DNA of 64,000 bases from Adiantum capillus-veneris (GCA_014529385.2 CM043942.1:4180501-4244500), one strand, 5' to 3'; numbered from the stretch's first letter, positions 10,166 to 21,330 are shown. Notes: generated by a model from the letters alone, not told the origin. Program-made: numbers and translations.

Positions 10166-10667
10166 CGACATGGTAAGATTATTTGATGGTATCTTATCAA
10201 GTTTAAAAATTATCCTTTTGAAGATGCTAGATGGATGCAAGGAATACAACTTAAGGATAATATGAACCTTCGCATTGCTTACAATGCTACATTAGAGTAA
10301 GCAAATGTAAAAAATTCTTTTAAATGACCCATGTTTTTGTCTTATTAGACTAGTTCTTTTTTTAAAAAACTTGTGCACAAATTTAAATAGTATGCATGCT
10401 TAGAATCATGTTTGTGATGACAATGTCTCTCAAACACCAAGTACATATTGTCACTCTACTTTGGCAGAATGAAATGGACTAAAGGGCAGACATGCTTGCG
10501 GCAGCTATGTCTCCCAAGCACCAACTGGATTAGTCATCCATCTTGGAAAGATGTCGTAGGGTAAAAAGGGATCCTCTACCCGCTAAGTAAGATTAACTAA
10601 TGACTAAGGCTTTATCTCTTTTACCTCATAGTCGAGGACGACTATGATTTCAAGAGAGAGGTAAAAA
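10166..10667 (+). mobile_element. 3' end of a Ty3/gypsy element (D; likely the 3' half of A)
   Basis: Plus-strand codons for WYLIKFKNYPFEDARW, then GIQLKDN, ending in a stop at 10298-10300, match the C chromodomain tail. After it come the 3' untranslated region with CATAGTCGAGGACGACTATG (10628-10647) and a polypurine tract (10650-10667). A stop replaces one codon near the start. It has the same strand and family as A, and the A reading stops at 3260 just before the region missing here. A and D are therefore probably halves of one host element. Confidence 0.75.
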
Positions 10668-12188
10668 TGTCCTAAAATCTAATATCTAACCAACCCAAAC
10701 GATTTTCTCATATTAAATTGATCATTTAATATGGGAGAATAAACGGGAACAAGGGTTAAGATATAGACATGTGCTTATAGATCTATCTCAACATGGGCCC
10801 AATGGTAAAGGGGCCCAAATGAGAGATGGTCTATTAAAGAGCAAGGCTAACCAATGGAGCATAAGACCTTAGGGTTAGCTTCATTGAAGACCTCCAATAG
10901 TTAGTGTAAAAGTCCTTTGACCTTATGTAAGCTAGGGCTGAGCTTGAGGTGCTTGATGACTGAGGTGCTTGAGATGCTTGAGGTGCTTGTCATGCTTGAG
11001 ATGCTAGGGCTGTACTTGAGGTGCAAACCCAGCCCAAGCTTGAAGTGCTCAAAGGCCAATCTTGTGGTGGGAACTGGGCCTAAGCTTGAGGGGCTTGAGG
11101 TGTCAAAAAGTCAAGATTCAATCCCTACAAGGAGGGGGCGAGCCCTGCATGAGCGGGGGTGAGAGAGAACACACACACACACTCATGCAAGGCATGCCTA
11201 GTACAAAGAAAGCAAAAGGGAAACTTGTCAAGTTCCTCCTCATGTTGCCCTCATGGTGTGCCTATTGGTTGGCCACCCAAGGGGTCCAATGATAATCTAG
11301 GAGATTTATTTAATTGTCTTTGCATTTATCAAGTCCTCTATCTCAAAGGGGAAAGGGGGACACTTGTCCCAAGGCTACCCTTGTTGCTTGTAATGCCTCT
11401 TGCTTGTGATTTGGCTAGGCCTGGAGGGGTCCAATGAGCTTCAAGCATGAGCTACAAGGGGGGGTCGACAAAAGCAAGCTAGGGGGTTGCTTGAGGGGTG
11501 TACTCTCCCACACACACTCACACACACTCTCATTGTGCATTGTGAAAAGTGCAAGAGCTCCCTCTCCTTCTCCAAGCAAGTAGAGGTTAAGAGCCTACAC
11601 CAACACTCTTGGCTATGGAGTGCAAATCCAACCAAGAGCCATGCTTCAATGCTTAAGCTTGTCATCTTCTCCATCTTCATGACTATGCTATTATGTATGC
11701 TAGCAAGAAGAGTGACTATAAGTGAGGAACTAATCCTTTCTCCTATGAAATGTTTCTTCTTCCTCTTCCCTACCCTCATTATCTGCTAGCTCTCTCCACC
11801 TTCGAAGGTGTTTGAGGTCTTGGGATAGTTAAAGCTTTCCACAAAGTTTCTGTTGTGCTTGTGATGCATGAAGCTTTCCATCTTTTTGCATCACCTAGGC
11901 CACAAGGAACACAAAGATTGTATTGTAACAAGTCTCTCCTAATGGGAGAAATCATAATACAAATGGCTATTGGAGGGGGGACCGGCTCCACATAAATCCA
12001 GTCCTCAACTATTGTCATGTTCTCTAAATTCTTTCTCTTGCAAAAGTATTGTTCATGCCAAGTTAACTAATTTCTATGATTATGTTGCTATCTTTGATTA
12101 TGTTCACCCGCTATGCTCACAAAGTAATTTCTCAAAAGTACTTCATTAATTTCTACTACTCTCAAGTTATCAGGCCAATTACATTACA
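10668..12188 (+). repeat. 3' LTR of element D, 1521 bp
   Basis: It runs from TGTCCTAAAATC to CAATTACATTACA with TG...CA ends and follows a polypurine tract. It is similar over its length to the LTR at 52235-53794, with scattered substitutions and indels (I estimate around 92% identity by eye). It is followed by ATTAG (12189-12193), which would be its target duplication. It contains GCTTGAGGTGCTTGATG-type short repeats near 10945-11030 and a (CA)n run near 11170. Confidence 0.87.
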
Positions 12189-12243
12189 ATTAGAATGCTA
12201 CAAGCATAAGAATTTAACTACTTCTCATGTCTCTGATACTCAT

Positions 12244-12854
12244 TGTAAGGATTAGAGTGGGTTGATAATTGTAGCATTTGTAATGCTGATTACATGATGA
12301 TTAATGGCACAATACACAAAATGTAGCAAGATGAAAACAAACTAGACTATTAACCACAAATTAACACTAGAAGTGTGTACAAGATGGGTACTTAAGCAAA
12401 AGTAGCTACTGTAGTACAATCTAATAGTACCAATGAATCTATTGACGTAAGCATGTAGCTTACACTCATGGTGAGAACAAGTCCTTAAGCCAAGCATATA
12501 CCATTTATGCGCATAGTCACAATTTTCCTATGGAACCTATAAGCCTCACACATGCTACTCATTCCCTAAACACATGCTACACACTTGATAGCCACGTGAT
12601 ACTTGCGGTAGCTCACATGACCCTTGCCATTTCCATTTGTGGCACATATCCATTCAATCATTGATTACACTTATCCACATTGAGCCTATAAATGGCCACC
12701 ATCCAAAGCTTGTAATACTCTCCAATTCTAATCAATCAAGGAAGTTCATTTCTTTTTACATTGAGTGCATTCTCTCTAATCTACTCATTCTTGATTGTTA
12801 TGAATCTATTATTATGATGAATTTCTTGTTGGTCTATCTCCCATAGGCAGTACA
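12244..12854 (+). repeat. copia-type LTR (611 bp)
   Basis: The segment begins TGTAAGGATTAG and ends GGCAGTACA (TG...CA). It contains a TATA box, CCTATAAATGG, at 12685-12695, followed about 50-80 bp later by CAATCAATCAAGG-type leader sequence typical of plant copia LTRs. A primer-binding-like site follows two bases downstream. No second LTR or coding region was found, so it is the 5' end of a truncated element. The start boundary is an inference. Confidence 0.65.
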
Positions 12855-12856
12855 TG

Positions 12857-12868
12857 TAGTATCAGAGC
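12857..12868 (+). promoter_or_regulatory. degenerate tRNA-iMet primer binding site
   Basis: TAGTATCAGAGC differs at one position from the canonical TGGTATCAGAGC and lies two bases after the LTR end at 12854. Confidence 0.7.
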
Positions 12869-12923
12869 TAACGTGCAATTAGCATTTCCTAATTACACTG
12901 ATTACATCTCTATGCTAGATTCA

Positions 12924-12960
<37 letters not shown>

Positions 12961-13297
12961 GTGTGTGTGTGTGTGTGCGTGCACTAAATTGATTCATAAC
13001 TCTCTAGGAGTAGGCTAAGTAAGCTCTTGCCTAATTATCTCTCTCTTCGGATCTAGCCAAGATATTAGAGGTAATTGGGATCGAGCTCTAGGTTTTGTGT
13101 CTTCGTGTTTTTTCACGCCTCTTTACTTTACTTGAAAGCATTAATTGAAAATTGGAATGTGTATACAATGTGAATAGAGGTTTTCACAACCTTTTGATTG
13201 CACTAAATTCAGCTCAATCAACAGGAAATAATATCTTGATTAAATCCTCGTATTTTGTGCTTGTCAACGCTTTCAATTTTTTACTCTTTGTATATTG
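12869..13297 (+). other. retroelement leader with (TC)n(TG)n, no gene
   Basis: This is sequence downstream of the degenerate primer binding site. It includes (TC)n at about 12927-12957 followed by (TG)n at 12960-12977. No convincing ORF is present. It ends where the LTR2 starting TGTCATAAAATC begins. Confidence 0.6.
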
Positions 13298-13698
13298 TGT
13301 CATAAAATCTAATATTTACATATCCCAAATGATTTTCTCAAACTAAACTGATCATTTAATAAGAACATTGAACAAGAGTTATAATATTGATATGTGATGT
13401 TAGATCTATTCTCATTAGGGGACCAAGAGGAGAGATAACCTTATCTCAATAGGGGTCCAAATGGAGAGAGAAGAGCAATATATACCTAAGCTTGAAATGA
13501 CTTAATGGTAAGCTTCATTAAAGTCTCCAAAGAATAGTGATAAAGTCCTTAGGCCTAGGACCAATGGGTAAGACTTTTACCAACATTAGGTATTATGGAC
13601 CCTTTGAATACAAAGTCCAAGGTTGCAAATGGGTTGCAATTAGACAAGTGGGTTGCAACTTGCAAGGGGCAAGCCCTCCTTCTAGGGGGATGAAAGAG

Positions 13699-13741
<43 letters not shown>

Positions 13742-13903
13742 TCTCTCTCTAGAATCACCCCTTGCACATAAGGCATATAGGACACATGTCAAGCCCCTAG
13801 ACAGGTTGCTCCCAATGAAGCCTGAATCCTACTGGATGGCCAAAGTGAGGACCAATGAGAATTAAGATTTATAAAAACATTCTTAAACCTTATTGGATGG
13901 GCC

Positions 13904-13908
13904 ATTAA
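13904..13908 (+). repeat. target site duplication ATTAA, left
   Basis: ATTAA precedes the copia 5' LTR and recurs at 19177-19181 after the 3' LTR. The uninterrupted LTR2 copies (about 32146 and, inverted, about 62820) show a single version of the site. Confidence 0.92.
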
Positions 13909-14219
13909 TGTTGAGATGTCGAGCTCTACACCTTGAGCTGGCATTCACTACGGGTCTTGGCCGCTTACGGCATTTACTCACTGGCGCGTTAGGTGACCGA
14001 CACGGAGGATCTCTGCCAGTGATTCTACACTTATAGTGCCAGCCTAGTACGCTTCTAGCGAGTTCACACTTAGTGACCGCATGTACATATGTGCTACTTT
14101 TCAGCTTTAGCACTTAGTCATTTTGTACTCTCTTTTCTGTAAAGAAGAAGAAGAAGCTTTCCATCTCTGTGTGCTTTGTTCTTGTCTTGTGTAGCTCTCT
14201 TGCATCCTCATTCTTTACA
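13909..14219 (+). repeat. copia 5' LTR, 311 bp
   Basis: The LTR runs from TGTTGAGATGTCG to CTCATTCTTTACA. Compared with the 3' LTR it has T for C in GGCATTCACT, C for T in GGCGCGTTAG, and it lacks AGCTGGACTAC after GATTCT-AC (an 11-bp indel between CTAC repeats). A GAAGAAGAAGAAG run lies near its end. Confidence 0.94.
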
Positions 14220-14231
14220 TGGTATCAGAGC
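14220..14231 (+). promoter_or_regulatory. primer binding site (tRNA-iMet), copia
   Basis: TGGTATCAGAGC lies directly after the LTR end, complementary to the 3' end of plant initiator tRNA-Met. Confidence 0.95.
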
Positions 14232-14532
14232 CTGGTGCAGGCAAGAGAGGCTAAGAGAGGAAGAGCATCACAAACCCTTTGTTCGCAATCCACGACCAGA
14301 TGCCGAAGGCGCCTCGCGCAGCGAAAAAAATTTTAGGGGTTTTTCGCACAAGTTTCTGAACAGGTCTCCAAAGTGCAGTATACAGAGATTTACTGTACAA
14401 GTACAGTGGTTGTATGTACGCTTGATTGTGGACACTCGTTGAGTGTAGAAAGCGTTACAAGAACCACGATAGCAGGTTCAGCAGATTTGCAGGTTTTTGC
14501 AGATTGCAGCTATTTTGTCTTAGTGCTTCAAG
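14232..14532 (+). other. copia leader
   Basis: A 300-bp untranslated leader lies between the primer binding site and the gag ATG. Short ORFs here (for example 14426-14608) overlap gag in another frame and are not considered genes. Confidence 0.75.
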
Positions 14533-17500
14533 ATGTCTGACGGTTTCAGTCAGATTGTTACTGAGAAGCTTGAGAAAAATAACTACCCTGCATGGAAGTT
14601 CAGAATAACAAATTTCCTAAAAGGAAAAGGTTATTGGGACTATGTAGAAGGAGACAATGAAAAGGAACCAGAGATTCCCGAGGCAAATGCTACAGCAGAA
14701 CAAAGGAAAGCTTTGAGGGACTGGCAACAAGGCCATAGCAAAGTGATGTATTGGTTGTCTATGAGCATCACAGATGGCATGATGGGCTATCTACAGGATG
14801 CTGAAACCCCCGCCATTGCATGGAGAAACTTAGGCAGAGTGTTTGAGGTGAACACCAAGGCCAGGAAGCTTCAACTAAAGTCAGAGCTAAATCAGGTTAA
14901 GAGGAACAACCTCTCAATCAATGATTATGCCTTGAAGATCAAGAGTATCATTGAGGCTCTTGGATCTATTAAAGTCTCAGTGGAAGACGATGACATTGTC
15001 CGTGCATGCTTGGATGGTCTAGGAGATGAGTATGTACATTTTAGGTCTTCCATGAATACAAGAGACGACATCCCCGTGTTCCAAGATTTGATTTCTATGC
15101 TTATTCTTGAGGAGAAGAACCTTGACACATCTTCTTCTCATGGCAGAAATAATTCTGAACAGGCCTTCTATTCTAACTCCAACAGAGGTAGAGGTAGAGG
15201 TCGTGGTCGAGGCCCAAGGGGTTGCAGGGGCCAATTTCTGGAAGGTCAATCAAATCAAAACAATACAGGTGGCAGGGGAAACCAGTCTCAAGGCAGGGGG
15301 AGTCAAAGAGGTCGTGGTGCAGGATCAAGCAGGCAGCAACATACTCCAGATAGTAGAGAATGTTGGACTTGTGGTGAAAGAGGTCACATGTCACGTGACT
15401 GTCCAAAGGGAAAAGCAAGTAGAAAGAGAGAACAGGGCAACTATGCATCTACTAGCAGAGATGTAGATGACAGCAAAAACGAGCGCATGTTTGTTATGCA
15501 GCATGTAATGAATACAATGACTGCAGAGAATTCCACCCAAGATGATGTTTGGTATGTGGATTCAGGTGCCTCTAATCACATGACGTCTCGTGGAGAGTGG
15601 TTTAGAGATATGCGCAAACCAGATGTGTAAGGCTATGTGCAGACAGGAGATGACACAGCTCACCCCATTGCTCATGTAGGGGACATACCTCTAAATACGA
15701 AGAGTGGGAAATCAAAGTACTTAGCAGATGTACTTCATGTCCCAAACATTACAAAGAATCTTGTTTCTGTTGGACAAATGGTTGAGCAAGGTTTGCAGGT
15801 TCGCTTCAATCCAAATGGCTGTTATGTAGAAGATTTCCAGAATGGCTGTAAGCTGATTACACAGGGCAAATGTGTGGGCAGAATGTTTACGCTGAATGTA
15901 GACATGCCTGAGGTAAAAGCTGCATTATTTGCACAGGGCACAGGTGTTGTGGCTGATGTTGACATTTGGCACAAACGCATTGGCCATGTCAATGAGCAGA
16001 GATTGCGCAGCATGCAATCAAAACAGATTGTAAAAGGTTTGCCCAAATTCAAGGTGGATGGTATGCATAAAGTGTGTGCAGCATGCCAGTTTGGAAAACA
16101 GTCAAAGGGCTCATTTCCACATGAGCGCAATGTATGTAAAAGGCCACTTGAGGTGGTGCACACAGATGTTTGGGGTCCAACCGATACTGCAAGTATACAT
16201 GGTTGCAGGTATTATGTCTCTTTCATTGATGACCATACAAGGAAAGTATGGGTCTACTTCATGCGTAACAAAAGTGAAGTGTTTGGTCACTTTCAAGACT
16301 TCAAAGTCATGATTGAGAAGGAGACAGATATGCAAATCAAGACATTGAGGTCAGATGGAGGGGGAGAGTACTTCTCCAATGATTTTTCAGATTTTCTGCG
16401 AATGCATGGTATACACAGGCAGTTTACATGCAGATATACTCCACAGCAGAATGGGGTCGCAGAAAGGAAAAACAGGCACATTGCAGAGGTTGCACGTGCA
16501 TTGATGAATGAGAAGAACATGCCTCATCATTTCTGGGCTGAAGCTGTAAATACAGCTGTGTACATTATGAACAGGACACCTACAGCTGCGGTGCATGATG
16601 TAACACCCGAGGAAAAGTTTACAGGTACAAAGCCTGATTTGGCACACTTGAAAGTGTTTGGCTGCATAGCTTACGTGCATGTACCAGATGAGTTGCGTAG
16701 GAAATTGGATCCTAAAGCAGAGAAATGTATTCTTGTGGGATATTCCCTTGAACAAAAGGGGTACAGGTGCTACAATCCTACTACACGAGAATTACGAGTG
16801 AGCAGAGATGTAGTCTTTGATGAGATGAGCAGCTGGTACAGTAATGCACATGGCACTATTGGGGCTGATGTAAAAGATGATGTGGTTGTACAAAATGTGA
16901 GGCCACAGTCATAGGTTTTGAGTGGACCACAAGAGTCCTCTTCTCGTGGCTCTGTTGAGAAACCATGGAATGGTAGACTACGTACGCAGGTTACTCCACC
17001 AACAGGTACAGGGAATGTATCACAAAAAGGAAAGGAAAAGGTTGATGAACCTCCCTTTATGGTTGATGCATCATCAGGTTTTTCACATGTAGACATGGAT
17101 TCAGATGGTTCTGAACAAAGTCTTGATGAGGAATTTGGAACTCCGGCTATCAGGACACCTGGTGTAAGGAAAGTACAAGAAGATGCTAGAGGGCAAAGGA
17201 GTGACCGAGGACCGCGCAGATCTAATAGAGTCAGAAATCCAGTTCAGAAATTGACTTATGATGGGTATCTAGCGCATCACCAAGCCTACATGGCTAAGGT
17301 GATACAGGATGTGGAGCCCACATGTTTTGAGGATGCAGTTGGGAATGTGCATTGGGATGATGCAATGAATGAAGAGATGGCTGCATTGGAAGCAAATGAC
17401 ACATGGGAGTTGGTGCCATTGCCAAGTGGCAAGAAAGCTATTGGCTGTAAATGGGTGTATAAAACCAAGCATAAGGCTGATGGTAACATTGAGCGTCACA

Positions 17501-18882
17501 AGGCAAAGCTGGTCGCAAAGGGTTATGCACAGACGTATGGCATAGACTATGAGGAGACCTTTGCTCCAGTGGCAAAGATGACGACTGTGAGAGCTGTCAT
17601 AGCAGTGGCTGCATCTAGAGGATGGATTATGCATCAAATGGATGTAAAGAATGCCTTCTTGAATGGTGAGTTGCAAGAGGAAGTGTATATGGATCAGCCA
17701 CCTGGTTATGTCGATCCAGGTTACCCAGATTATGTATGCAGACTTCTCAAAGCTTTGTATGGTTTGAAGCAGGGCTCTAGAGCATGGTATGACAGGATTG
17801 CCAAATATCTTGTCAGTATTGGTTTTAGGAGAGCTCATGTTGATCATTCACTCTATGTACGTGAGAGTGATGTGGGGATTGTGGTCATTACCATATATGT
17901 AGATGACCTTATTATTGTTGGTGACAATGCTATGGAGATTGACCATGTGAAGGGTCTTCTCAAACAGGAGTTTGAAATGAAAGATTTGGGCGAGTTGCGC
18001 TACTTTCTTGGCATTGAAGTGATCAGGACTCCAGAGGGTGTATGGCTGTCACAGAGACAATATGCTTTGGACATGTTGTCAAAGTATGGTATGGCTGATT
18101 GTAAGCCGATTTCCATTCCCTTGGATGTGAATGCAAAGCTGAGTGCAGAGAAGGGTGATGTTGTTGAGGATGTCAATATGTACAGGAAGATGGTGGGTAG
18201 TCTAATCTACTTGACTATCACAAGGCCAGACTTGAGCTACACAGTAGGCTTGGAGAGTCAGTTCATACAGCTTCCGAGGAAGCCACATTTGGATGGAGTA
18301 CGACGCACACTTAGGTACGTGCAAGGGACTCTTGACTACGCATTGTTCTATGCAGCAGATGCACCATTAGCATTGTATGGGTATACAGATGCAGATTGGG
18401 TAGGTAGCATTGTTGATAGGAGATCTACGAGTGGCTTCATGTTCTCTTTTGGGAGTGCTGCTGTTACTTGGAGCAGCAAAAAGCAGCCTACGGTTGCTTT
18501 ATCGAGCACAGAGGCCGAGTACAGAGGTGCAGCAGTTGCGGCGTGCGAGGTAGCTTGGCTACGCACATTACTTGAGGACTTGGGAGTGCAGGTGGACCAG
18601 CAGATTGTCATTCATTGTGACAACCTCAGCAGCATGCAGTTGGCTAGGAACCCAGTGTTCCATGCTAGGACCAAACACATAGAGGTCCATTACCACTACG
18701 TTCGAGAGCGAGTGTTGGCGGGCGACATCGACTTGGTCTACGTCAGCACAGGGGAGCAGATAGCGGATATCTTTACCAAGGCCCTCGGAGCTGAGAAGCT
18801 TCGACGTTTCTGGACTATGCTTGGACTCTGCGACATGCAGAGCTCGAGGGGGAGTGTTGAGATGTCGAGCTCTACACCTTGA
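14533..18882 (+). pseudogene. Ty1/copia gag-pol polyprotein with two in-frame stops
   Basis: This is one frame of 1450 codons, closed only by TAA at 15628-15630 and TAG at 16912-16914. Gag (UBN2 type) begins MSDGFSQIVTEKLEKNNYPA. An RGG-rich stretch and a zinc knuckle, CWTCGERGHMSRDC, lie at residues 277-290. Protease DSGASNHM is at about 343. The integrase zinc region (HKRIGH, CAACQFG) follows, with core D at about 545 (HTDVWGP), SDGGGEY and PQQNGVAERKN. RT has MDVKNAFLNG and YVDDLIIVG (Asp pair from about 1124). RNase H has YTDADWVG (about 1286), SSTEAEYR and HCDNLSS. Every catalytic motif I checked is present. The last 14 codons or so run through the polypurine tract into the 3' LTR; domain homology ends near 18840. 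Both stops fall between domains (after the protease motif; between integrase and RT). Confidence 0.93.
18841..18854 (+). promoter_or_regulatory. polypurine tract, copia
   Basis: AGCTCGAGGGGGAG ends exactly at the 3' LTR boundary. It is still within the open gag-pol frame. Confidence 0.85.
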
Positions 18883-19176
18883 GCTGGCATCCACTACGGG
18901 TCTTGGCCGCTTACGGCATTTACTCACTGGCGTGTTAGGTGACCGACACGGAGGATCTCTGCCAGTGATTCTACAGCTGGACTACACTTATAGTGCCAGC
19001 CTAGTACGCTTCTAGCGAGTTCACACTTAGTGACCGCATGTACATATGTGCTACTTTTCAGCTTTAGCACTTAGTCATTTTGTACTCTCTTTTCTGTAAA
19101 GAAGAAGAAGAAGCTTTCCATCTCTGTGTGCTTTGTTCTTGTCTTGTGTAGCTCTCTTGCATCCTCATTCTTTACA
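18855..19176 (+). repeat. copia 3' LTR, 322 bp
   Basis: It runs from TGTTGAGATGTCG to CTCATTCTTTACA and is 11 bp longer than the 5' LTR. It is followed by the target duplication ATTAA (19177-19181) and then by LTR2 sequence. Confidence 0.94.
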
Positions 19177-20081
19177 ATTAAATGAACCAATAAAATTTAG
19201 GACCTCTTTTATTCCGATTGGACAGTGTACCAAGGGGTCCAATGAGAATTGAGAAGACCATGTGCAAGCTTAATTCCTATTGACCGCCTGACCATGAGAG
19301 TCAATAAGAATTCAGCTTCATTTAACTAATGAATTATGCTCTCTCTCAAATGGGGAAAGAAGGACACTTGTCACAATGCTACACCCGTTGCTTGAAATGA
19401 ACTAAGCCTTTCATTGGCTAGGCCCATGCTTGGACCCATAAGCTTCAAGCTAGTGTATTCACGCTAGGTCGATTTCTCTCTCTCACACTTGAAGCTCACG
19501 AGCCCCAATTCTTACACACATGAATGCTTTGCAAGTAATCTCCTTCTCCAAGCTTGAGAAGTAGAGAGCCTATATCAGAAACTCTTGGCTATGGAATGCA
19601 ATCCAAGCAAGAGCCAAGCTTCAAGCATGCTTATCATCTTCTCCCTCTTCATTACTATTCTAAGTTATGCTCTAAGAGTGATGATATGTGAGGAGAATAC
19701 TTATTTCTTGTATGCTACATCTTCTTACTCTTCACTTTCCTCACTTCTTGCTGCTAGCTCTCTCCACCTTTGAAGGTGTTTGAGGTCTTGGGATTGAGGC
19801 TAGGACAAGCTCTTGTCTATTGCAAGTAAGTTAATTGTTGTTTTGGGTATAAGATTGGTGCATGAATCTTTCCATCTTCATAGCATCAAAAAGGTCGTAA
19901 GGAACACAAAGATTGTATGGTACCAAGTTTGTATTTATGGGAGAACATATAATACAAAAGCCTTTTGGACGGGAACCGCTCCAAATAAATTCGGTCCTCA
20001 ACTGTTGTCAATTTCTCAATTTCTCTCTCTTTTACAAGTATTGTTCATGCCAGGCTAACTAGGTGTAATTTTTGTGTTGCT

Positions 20082-20082
<1 letters not shown>

Positions 20083-20150
<68 letters not shown>
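20083..20150 (+). repeat. poly-C (32) followed by (TC)n
   Basis: A run of 32 C is followed by about 18 TC units at the truncation point of LTR2. The corresponding point in copy 2 (33981-34070) has 7 C and a longer (TC)n. In the inverted copy (61733-61915) it is a long (AG)n with G runs. Lengths of such runs are unreliable in assemblies. Confidence 0.9.
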
Positions 20151-20501
20151 GCCCTAGCTCCCTCTCTCTCACGTTTCCACAGTCCCCCCTGGGTGAGGGG
20201 CAGCCCTGTGGAAGGGTGTTAGCGCTAAGACTCGCCCTCCCCTGCTCAGTCTACGTCAAAGATCGTCTCCTCCAAGTCGGATGCCCTATCGCTGCTCACT
20301 CCATCTCAAGGTCAAGTCGACTCACAACCCCGCCCATGTTCACTGCCTTGACTCCATTCATAACATCACTGCCTCGACACCATTCACAGCCTCACTGCCT
20401 TGCTGTGTAGTCAATTTTTTCCTACATACAAAACTGATTTTTTGTAAATTGGTCTCATACACAGAAATGGGTCCCCACAGTCGGGCTGCATATGACTTTG
20501 G
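20151..20501 (+). other. GC-rich leader module with 26-bp tandem repeats
   Basis: The module starts with GTTTCCACAGTCCCCCC and the GC-rich TGAGGGGCAGCC, then GTGTTAGCGCTAAGACTCG. It ends with two and a part copies of a 26-bp unit (CACTGCCT.GAC.CCATTCA, 20341-20403). It recurs at 34080-34461 ahead of the second copy of the same copia element, and part of it recurs on the minus strand at 51585-51640 ahead of a LINE ORF1. It probably is an untranslated leader. The short ORFs in it have no recognisable product. Confidence 0.6.
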
Positions 20502-21330
20502 GTGTCAACTCTTTGCTGTGAGTGCCTAGCTAGATCTTTTGAGAAAGAAGACTATTATATCAATAAGTTTGATGGCACAAACTTCATGATATGGAAGCAA
20601 TGTATGATTGATGTCTTGGTCGATAAGGGCTTTGCAACACCATTGAAAGAGTGCAGAGAGGGTGTTTACACTAATGAGCGGTGAGAGGAGCTTGATGCCC
20701 ATTCTATGGTGACTATTCACCTGCACCTTGGTGAGTCCATTTTCAAGACTACTGCAAAGGATTTATGGGAGTCATTATGCTCAAATGGGGATGGAAAGAG
20801 TGCCTCGAATAAGGTTTTTTCTTATGAAAAAGCTCATGCTCTTGAATATGAAAGAGGGCCACAATGTCAATTTACACTTAAATGAGTTCAACACCTTGTT
20901 TATGCAAATTTCATCTAAGAGACTCGATTTCAATGATGAAATGAAAGATATTTTCTTGCTATGTTCTTTGCCTTCATCGTGGGACACATTTAACACTACC
21001 GTTAGTAACTCTATACCTTGCAGTAAGCTTGTTTTCAGAGATGTTACTAGTGCTTTGCTCACGAAAGAGATTAGAAATCAGTCTCTTGACACTAATGGGC
21101 ATGGTGATGCATATATAGCTAGTGATGGTCATCACAGGCAAAGAGGTCTCAATCGTGGTTGTGTTCAATCACAAGATCACAAGAATGCTTGTAGGCAAAA
21201 GTCATGGATGTGACCTACACAATGCATATTTCTCATTGCTACAAGAAAGTCCATTTGAAGAAAAATTGTTGCATTTTGCAGCATGAAAAAGGTAAAGCCA
21301 CTGTCAATTTTGACCCTCCTAAGAGCAGCG
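20502..21330 (+). pseudogene. copia gag, decayed element (copy 1)
   Basis: The first frame (20502-20684) contains KFDGTNFMIWKQCMIDVLVD, the N-terminal motif of copia gag (UBN2 family). A stop near 20682 and frame shifts near 20800 lead to 20728-21213, with LHLNEFNTLFMQISSKRLDF and LLCSLPSSWDTFNTTVSNS. The zinc knuckle region near 21225-21270 is degraded (CYKKVHLKKNC-like). The second copy (34462-35290) carries the same stops, so much of the decay predates the duplication. Confidence 0.8.

Larger units (their letters stand above)
13909..19176 (+). mobile_element. near-intact young Ty1/copia retrotransposon
   Basis: The element is complete in structure: 5' LTR, tRNA-iMet primer binding site, gag-pol, polypurine tract, 3' LTR and a 5-bp target duplication. 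The order protease, integrase, reverse transcriptase, RNase H is that of Ty1/copia (Pseudoviridae). The LTRs differ by two substitutions and one 11-bp indel, so the insertion is recent. The only visible defects are two in-frame stop codons at 15628 and 16912. It sits inside an old gypsy-type LTR. Confidence 0.95.
13298..20082 (+). repeat. gypsy-type LTR 'LTR2' copy 1, interrupted by a copia element
   Basis: The LTR starts TGTCATAAAATCTAATAT, like the LTRs at 10668 and 52235. It resumes after the copia insertion at 19182 and stops at GTTGCTA (20082), about 105 bp short of the expected end. The two parts add to about 1.5 kb. Two further LTR2 copies (31752-33980 plus strand; 61916-63212 minus strand) stop at the same GTTGCTA followed by C-rich/(TC)n sequence. 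The truncation is therefore ancestral. Confidence 0.82.

Noticed and set aside
12231-12243. TCTCTGATACTCA, resembling an inverted primer binding site next to the LTR at 12244
   Set aside because: It needs an inserted base relative to the canonical site. The plus-strand site at 12857 is a better match, so the LTR orientation is taken as plus.
13700-13738. (CA)n runs as functional elements
   Set aside because: They recur at the same place in all LTR2 copies (31952; 62990 inverted) and are simple repeats inherited with the LTR.
17269-17847. 192-codon antisense ORF within copia pol
   Set aside because: It is a shadow of the RT frame on the other strand. The plus-strand motifs explain the sequence.
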